Origin: an uncultured Flavobacterium sp.
Lineage (GTDB): Bacteria > Bacteroidota > Bacteroidia > Flavobacteriales > Flavobacteriaceae
DNA: 17,844 nucleotides
NCBI GenBank assembly: GCA_946479395.1
Contig: CAMLFV010000026.1
Location: forward strand, 1-17,844
Direction of reading: 5' to 3'
Shown here: positions 14,158 to 17,844 of the stretch, piece after piece
Numbering within the stretch: position 1 is the first letter of the stretch
Layout: each line of letters opens with the position of its first letter
The notes under the pieces: model-generated
Databases searched by the model: none
Told to the model about the DNA's origin: nothing
The model's input: the letters and a program-made list of their open reading frames with translations, nothing else
Position numbers and translations under genes: made by a program

Positions 14158-14181
14158 AAGGGAGCTTCTGCTCCTTTTTTT
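14158..14181 (+). terminator. Intrinsic terminator after the beta-barrel gene
   Basis: GGAGC (14161-14165) and GCTCC (14170-14174) pair over a TTCT loop, extended by a G-T and two A-T pairs outwards. Seven T follow (14175-14181). It lies 25 bases after the barrel gene stop. Confidence 0.9.
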
Positions 14182-14192
14182 ATTGATTAAAA

Positions 14193-14224
14193 TTGACAAA
14201 CCAATAGTTTTTTTCATATATTTA
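14193..14224 (+). promoter_or_regulatory. Candidate promoter of relA/spoT
   Basis: TTG (14193-14195), a 21-base spacer and TATATTTA (14217-14224) fit TTG-N17-23-TAnnTTTG except for the last base. The box ends 20 bases before ATG 14245, directly downstream of the preceding terminator. Confidence 0.45.
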
Positions 14225-14244
14225 AGCAAGTAAATGGGCATTTT

Positions 14245-16449
14245 ATGACACAAGAAGAAATTGAAAAAGAAAATAAAGAAATCGCACGCGAGTACAAAGA
14301 GCTTTTAAGTATTAGTTATCAAACACTTACAGATGAAGATAAGAAACTGATACGCAAAGCATTCGATGTTGCCGTTGAAGCGCATAAAGATCAAAGAAGA
14401 AAATCGGGCGAAGCCTACATCTTTCACCCTATTGCCGTGGCTAAAATTGTGGCTTCAGAAATTGGTTTGGGACCTACATCAATCGCTGCTGCTTTAATGC
14501 ACGATGTTGTTGAAGATACCGACATTACTGTGGGTGATATCGAACGTATGTTTAATCCTAAAATTGCAAAAATTGTTGAAGGATTAACCAAGATTTCGCG
14601 TATGGAACCCGATCCGGATATTTCGCTACAGGCAGAAAATTACCGTAAAATGTTGCTTACGCTGAATGATGATGTGCGTGTGATCTTGATAAAGATTGCC
14701 GACCGTTTGCATAATATGCAAACCATGAGTTCTATGGCGGCATACAAACAGGCTAAAATAGCATCGGAAACGTTGTACATCTATGCTCCATTGGCGCATC
14801 GTTTAGGTTTGTTTAACATTAAAACAAAATTGGAAGATTTAGGTTTGAAATATACCGAACCCGATGTTTACAACGATATTTTAAGTAAAACCAAAGAAAG
14901 TAAAGAAGAACAAAATGCGTATATAGAAAGCATTACATCTGTTTTAAACGAAGCGCTGGCAAAAGAAGGTATCTCGTTTACCATAAAAGGTCGCCCGAAA
15001 TCTATTTATTCTATCCGTAGAAAAATGAAAGCACAAGGCGTAACTTTTGATCAGGTGTACGATAAATTTGCGATCCGTATTATTTACGATTCATCACCAG
15101 CCGATGAAAAATTTATAGCATGGAAAATCTATTCCATTGTAACAGATCATTACCGTCCGTCACCTAGTCGTTTGCGCGATTGGATTTCTTCGCCAAAATC
15201 AACCGGATACGAAGCGTTGCACATTACGGTTATGGGACCAAAAGGTCGTTGGGTTGAAGTACAGATCCGCAGTGAACGTATGGATGAAATTGCCGAGAAA
15301 GGATACGCAGCGCATTACAAATACAAACAAGGCGTTACCGAAGAAAATAGTTTAGATAAATGGCTGAATTTATTGAAAGAAGCTTTAGAAAATTCTGAAG
15401 CCAATGCGGTAGATTTTGTCGAAGATTTTAAACTGAACCTTTACGCAAAAGAAATTTACATTTTTACGCCGAAAGGCGAAATTAAATCGCTGCCAAAAGG
15501 TGCAACAGCGTTAGATTTTGCGTTCAGTATTCATACCGATATCGGTATAAAAACACGCGGAACTAAGGTGAACGGTAAATTAGTTCCGTTGAATTATGAA
15601 TTAAATTCGGGCGATCAGGTAGAAATCATCACGTCGGCAAATCAAAAACCGAGCTCGCATTGGCTGGAATTTGTAACTACCGCCCGAGCAAAAAATAAGA
15701 TTAAAAATGCCTTAAACGAAGACGTTAAACAGATTTCTGAAGACGGGAAAGAAATCTTAACCAGAAAATTAAAGCATTTAAAAGTTACGCTTGATGAAAA
15801 AGTGGTGAATGATCTGGTTAATTTCTTTAAACTAAAAACAAGTCAGGATTTATTTTATCGTGTGGGATCGGGCAAAATAGAAAATCAGCAGTTAAAAGAA
15901 TTTGCTTCGCACAAGAACAGCAATGCTTTTATGAATTTCTTTAAGAAATCTATCAAAAAAGAAATGCCTGGTCAATTGTCTGAAACTAAATACGATTTAT
16001 TAGTGTTTGGTAAAAACGAAGAAAAACTAGATTACAAACTAGCTAATTGCTGTAACCCTATTCCGGGCGATCAGGTTTTTGGTTTTGTAACGATTAACGA
16101 AGGAATCAAAGTTCATAAAATCGACTGTCCGAATGCAATCAGCCTTCAGTCAAATTACGCATACAGAATTCTTCCTGCAAAATGGATCGATTCATCTACT
16201 CAAGAATTTAATGCATCATTAATGATTAAAGGAATTGATGGTTTAGGATTAACAAATGAGCTTACCAGAGTAATATCTAACCAAATGAATGTGAATATTC
16301 AAAGTATTTCGTTAAGTTCAAACGCTGGAATTTTCAACGGACAAATTACCGTAATTGTTCCGAATAATCAGGTGTTAAACAGGCTTATTGAAAACATTCA
16401 AGGAATAGACGGCGTTGAAAAAATTACACGTATTTTAGGAACTGCTTAA
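14245..16449 (+). CDS. Bifunctional (p)ppGpp synthetase/hydrolase, RelA/SpoT family
   Basis: This 734-residue cytosolic enzyme makes and degrades (p)ppGpp in the stringent response. The HD hydrolase domain (about 35-200) is intact, with HPIAVA (His61), HDVVEDT (His86-Asp87) and ADRLHN (Asp153), so hydrolysis should work. The synthetase domain (about 245-360) has GRPKSIYSIRRKM, YDKFAIRII (Asp273), RDWISSPKSTGYEALH (311-326) and VEVQIR (Glu338), so synthesis should work too. Next come a TGS domain (about 403-463), a helical region, a cysteine-containing regulatory segment (Cys602-Cys603 and Cys628) and a C-terminal ACT domain (about 656-731). The length matches long bifunctional Rel/SpoT enzymes. 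ATG 14245 is chosen because it follows a plausible promoter and leaves a normal N-terminus. Fur and purA follow on the same strand. I leave the symbol open between relA, spoT and rel. Confidence 0.96.
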   Translation: MTQEEIEKENKEIAREYKELLSISYQTLTDEDKKLIRKAFDVAVEAHKDQRRKSGEAYIFHPIAVAKIVASEIGLGPTSIAAALMHDVVEDTDITVGDIERMFNPKIAKIVEGLTKISRMEPDPDISLQAENYRKMLLTLNDDVRVILIKIADRLHNMQTMSSMAAYKQAKIASETLYIYAPLAHRLGLFNIKTKLEDLGLKYTEPDVYNDILSKTKESKEEQNAYIESITSVLNEALAKEGISFTIKGRPKSIYSIRRKMKAQGVTFDQVYDKFAIRIIYDSSPADEKFIAWKIYSIVTDHYRPSPSRLRDWISSPKSTGYEALHITVMGPKGRWVEVQIRSERMDEIAEKGYAAHYKYKQGVTEENSLDKWLNLLKEALENSEANAVDFVEDFKLNLYAKEIYIFTPKGEIKSLPKGATALDFAFSIHTDIGIKTRGTKVNGKLVPLNYELNSGDQVEIITSANQKPSSHWLEFVTTARAKNKIKNALNEDVKQISEDGKEILTRKLKHLKVTLDEKVVNDLVNFFKLKTSQDLFYRVGSGKIENQQLKEFASHKNSNAFMNFFKKSIKKEMPGQLSETKYDLLVFGKNEEKLDYKLANCCNPIPGDQVFGFVTINEGIKVHKIDCPNAISLQSNYAYRILPAKWIDSSTQEFNASLMIKGIDGLGLTNELTRVISNQMNVNIQSISLSSNAGIFNGQITVIVPNNQVLNRLIENIQGIDGVEKITRILGTA

Positions 16450-16487
16450 TTTTAAATATTTAATTTTTAGTATCGGTAATAAACTTT

Positions 16488-16495
16488 TATATTTG
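16488..16495 (+). promoter_or_regulatory. Candidate -7 box (TATATTTG) of the Fur-family gene
   Basis: TATATTTG is a perfect TAnnTTTG match ending 17 bases before ATG 16513. It overlaps an in-frame GTG at 16495 that would otherwise be an upstream start, and so supports 16513. It suggests that fur and purA can be transcribed separately from relA/spoT. Confidence 0.45.
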
Positions 16496-16512
16496 TGCTG
16501 TTAAAAAGGATC

Positions 16513-16971
16513 ATGGAAGAAAATAAAAATCAAGAAATTGTAAAAAACGTTTTTACTAAATATTTAGAAGAAAAAGGGCACCGCAAAACGCCGGAACGTT
16601 ACGCAATTCTTCAGGAAATTTACGAAAACGAAGAACATTTCGATATTGAATCGTTATACATTAAAATGAAAAACAAAAACTATCGTGTAAGTAGAGCAAC
16701 GCTTTATAATACGATAGAATTGTTATTGGAATGTGGTTTGGTGCGCCGTCATCAGTTCGGGCAGAACCAATCGCATTACGAAAAATCGTATTTCGATAAG
16801 CAACATGACCATATTATTTTAACAGATACAGGCGAAGTGATTGAATTTTGTGATCCGCGAATTCAAACCATTAAGCAAACCATCGAAGAAATTTTTAACA
16901 TAAAAGTTCATAATCACTCTTTATATTTCTACGGAACCAAAGAGGATAAAACCAATACAACTAATAATTAA
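16513..16971 (+). CDS. Fur-family transcriptional regulator without CxxC zinc motifs
   Basis: This 152-residue DNA-binding metalloregulator belongs to the Fur superfamily. The N-terminal winged helix covers about 9-85, with [16 protein letters not shown] (23-38) and the recognition helix region [19 protein letters not shown] (59-77). The dimerisation/metal domain follows, with HYEKSY (88-93), the sensor motif HDHIIL (98-103), [11 protein letters not shown] (107-117) and a late H-x-H (133-135). Classical Fur has one or two CxxC pairs holding a structural zinc. Here the first would fall at LTDT (103-106), and no CxxC exists anywhere, so that zinc site is absent. The HDH and flanking Glu/His residues that bind the regulatory metal are kept. 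ATG 16513 is preferred over GTG 16495, which lies in the promoter box. The metal and targets cannot be deduced. PurA follows after 21 bases. Confidence 0.9.
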   Translation: MEENKNQEIVKNVFTKYLEEKGHRKTPERYAILQEIYENEEHFDIESLYIKMKNKNYRVSRATLYNTIELLLECGLVRRHQFGQNQSHYEKSYFDKQHDHIILTDTGEVIEFCDPRIQTIKQTIEEIFNIKVHNHSLYFYGTKEDKTNTTNN

Positions 16972-16992
16972 AAACAGACTAACATACTAAAC

Positions 16993-17844
16993 ATGACAGT
17001 AGATTTGTTACTTGGTCTTCAATGGGGAGATGAAGGAAAAGGAAAAATTGTAGACGTTCTTACATCTAAATACGATATTATCGCACGTTTCCAAGGCGGA
17101 CCAAATGCAGGACACACGTTGGAATTCGATGGAATTAAGCACGTTTTAAGAACAATTCCTTCTGGAATTTTCCATAAAAACTCAATAAATATCATCGGAA
17201 ACGGCGTTGTAATGGATCCGGTGGTTTTTCAAAAAGAAATTGAAGGTTTGCAAAAGTTTGATATCGATGTTCAATCAAGACTTTTAATCTCAAGAAAAGC
17301 ACATTTAATTTTACCTACGCACCGTTTGTTAGATGCAGCTTCGGAAGCATCGAAAGGCAAAGCAAAAATTGGTTCTACTTTAAAAGGAATTGGTCCTACT
17401 TATATGGATAAAACCGGTAGAAACGGTTTGCGTGTAGGCGATATTGAACTGGCTGATTTTAAAGAAAGATACAATGCGTTGGCTGAAAAGCATATCGACA
17501 TGATTAAATTCTACAATGTTGATTTGCAGTACAATTTAGCTGAAATGGAAGATGAATTCTTTGCTGCTGTTGAAGAATTAAAGAAATTAACTTTTATTGA
17601 TTCTGAATTTTACTTAAACAGTGCTTTAAAAGAAGGAAAATCTATTTTGGCAGAAGGTGCACAAGGATCTTTGTTAGATATCGATTTTGGAACATATCCT
17701 TTCGTAACATCATCAAACACAACTGCTGCAGGTGCTTGCACAGGTTTAGGTATTGCCCCAAACAAGGTAAAAGATGTTTTTGGTATTTTCAAGGCATACA
17801 CAACCCGCGTTGGTTCTGGCCCATTCCCTACCGAATTATTTGAT
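16993..17844 (+). CDS. purA: Adenylosuccinate synthetase, N-terminal part (cut by window edge)
   Basis: PurA catalyses GTP-dependent condensation of IMP and aspartate to adenylosuccinate, the first committed step to AMP. The gene is open to the last base, giving 284 of about 420-430 residues. Signatures are unambiguous. LGLQWGDEGKGKIVDVL near the N-terminus holds the GTP-binding glycine loop with the catalytic Asp of WGDEGKGK. FQGGPNAGHT contains the catalytic His. STLKGIGPTYMDKTGRNGLR is the IMP-binding region, and LAEGAQGSLLDIDFGTYPFV and TTRVGSGPFPTE follow. The start is ATG 16993 (MTVDLLLGLQ). It lies 21 bases after the Fur gene with no terminator or promoter box between, so the two are likely co-transcribed. 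Confidence 0.97.
   Translation, partial: MTVDLLLGLQWGDEGKGKIVDVLTSKYDIIARFQGGPNAGHTLEFDGIKHVLRTIPSGIFHKNSINIIGNGVVMDPVVFQKEIEGLQKFDIDVQSRLLISRKAHLILPTHRLLDAASEASKGKAKIGSTLKGIGPTYMDKTGRNGLRVGDIELADFKERYNALAEKHIDMIKFYNVDLQYNLAEMEDEFFAAVEELKKLTFIDSEFYLNSALKEGKSILAEGAQGSLLDIDFGTYPFVTSSNTTAAGACTGLGIAPNKVKDVFGIFKAYTTRVGSGPFPTELFD

Noticed and set aside
16495..16512. GTG start at 16495 adding six residues to the Fur-family protein
   Set aside because: It overlaps the TATATTTG box. ATG 16513 gives a usual N-terminus.

Overview
The window looks like chromosomal DNA from a member of the Flavobacteriaceae (Bacteroidota). The base composition is strongly A+T rich. Start codons lack Shine-Dalgarno sequences. 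Many genes are preceded by a TAnnTTTG box, the -7 element of Bacteroidota promoters. One secreted protein ends in a type IX secretion (Por) sorting domain. The gene set (Bacteroidota-type FHS sugar permease, DUF2752 plus CCC-motif membrane protein, MenB, RelA/SpoT, Fur-like regulator, PurA) fits a menaquinone-using flavobacterium. I cannot name the species.

Layout. 1-2012: the 5' part of an EamA/RarD-like permease (minus, cut by the window edge) and a large FHS-family sugar/H+ symporter (minus), separated by a clear terminator. 2034-5368: a lipoprotein of unknown function (plus), then a small membrane protein overlapping an Smr-domain gene (minus), a DUF2752/CCC-motif membrane pair (plus), and an exported class D beta-lactamase homologue whose three active-site motifs are all altered (minus). 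5431-10420: a T9SS-type secreted endonuclease I (plus), menB (minus), an exported serine hydrolase with SxxK/YxN motifs (plus) and an S41-peptidase lipoprotein (plus). 10421-10746: a gene-free convergent spacer holding two copies of a palindromic repeat. 10747-14181: a TRIC/UPF0126 channel (minus), a polytopic membrane protein of unknown role, a TrmH/SpoU RNA methyltransferase and an outer-membrane beta-barrel protein (all plus). 14193-17844: relA/spoT, a Fur-family regulator and purA (plus, cut by the window edge).

Genes are mostly single transcription units with frequent strand switches. Convergent pairs are separated by perfect bidirectional hairpin terminators, two of which reach into coding sequence. 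The likely co-transcribed groups are the 62-residue protein with Smr, DUF2752 with the CCC protein, and fur with purA. The last group lies directly downstream of the (p)ppGpp enzyme gene, placing stringent response, a Fur-family regulator and AMP synthesis side by side.

I found no tRNA, rRNA, CRISPR array, insertion sequence, prophage or recognisable defence system. The most unusual items are the apparently non-catalytic class D beta-lactamase homologue, the paired palindromic repeats, the very regular short spacing between TAnnTTTG boxes and start codons, and the Fur-family protein without CxxC zinc motifs. Nothing here is convincingly a new biological system.
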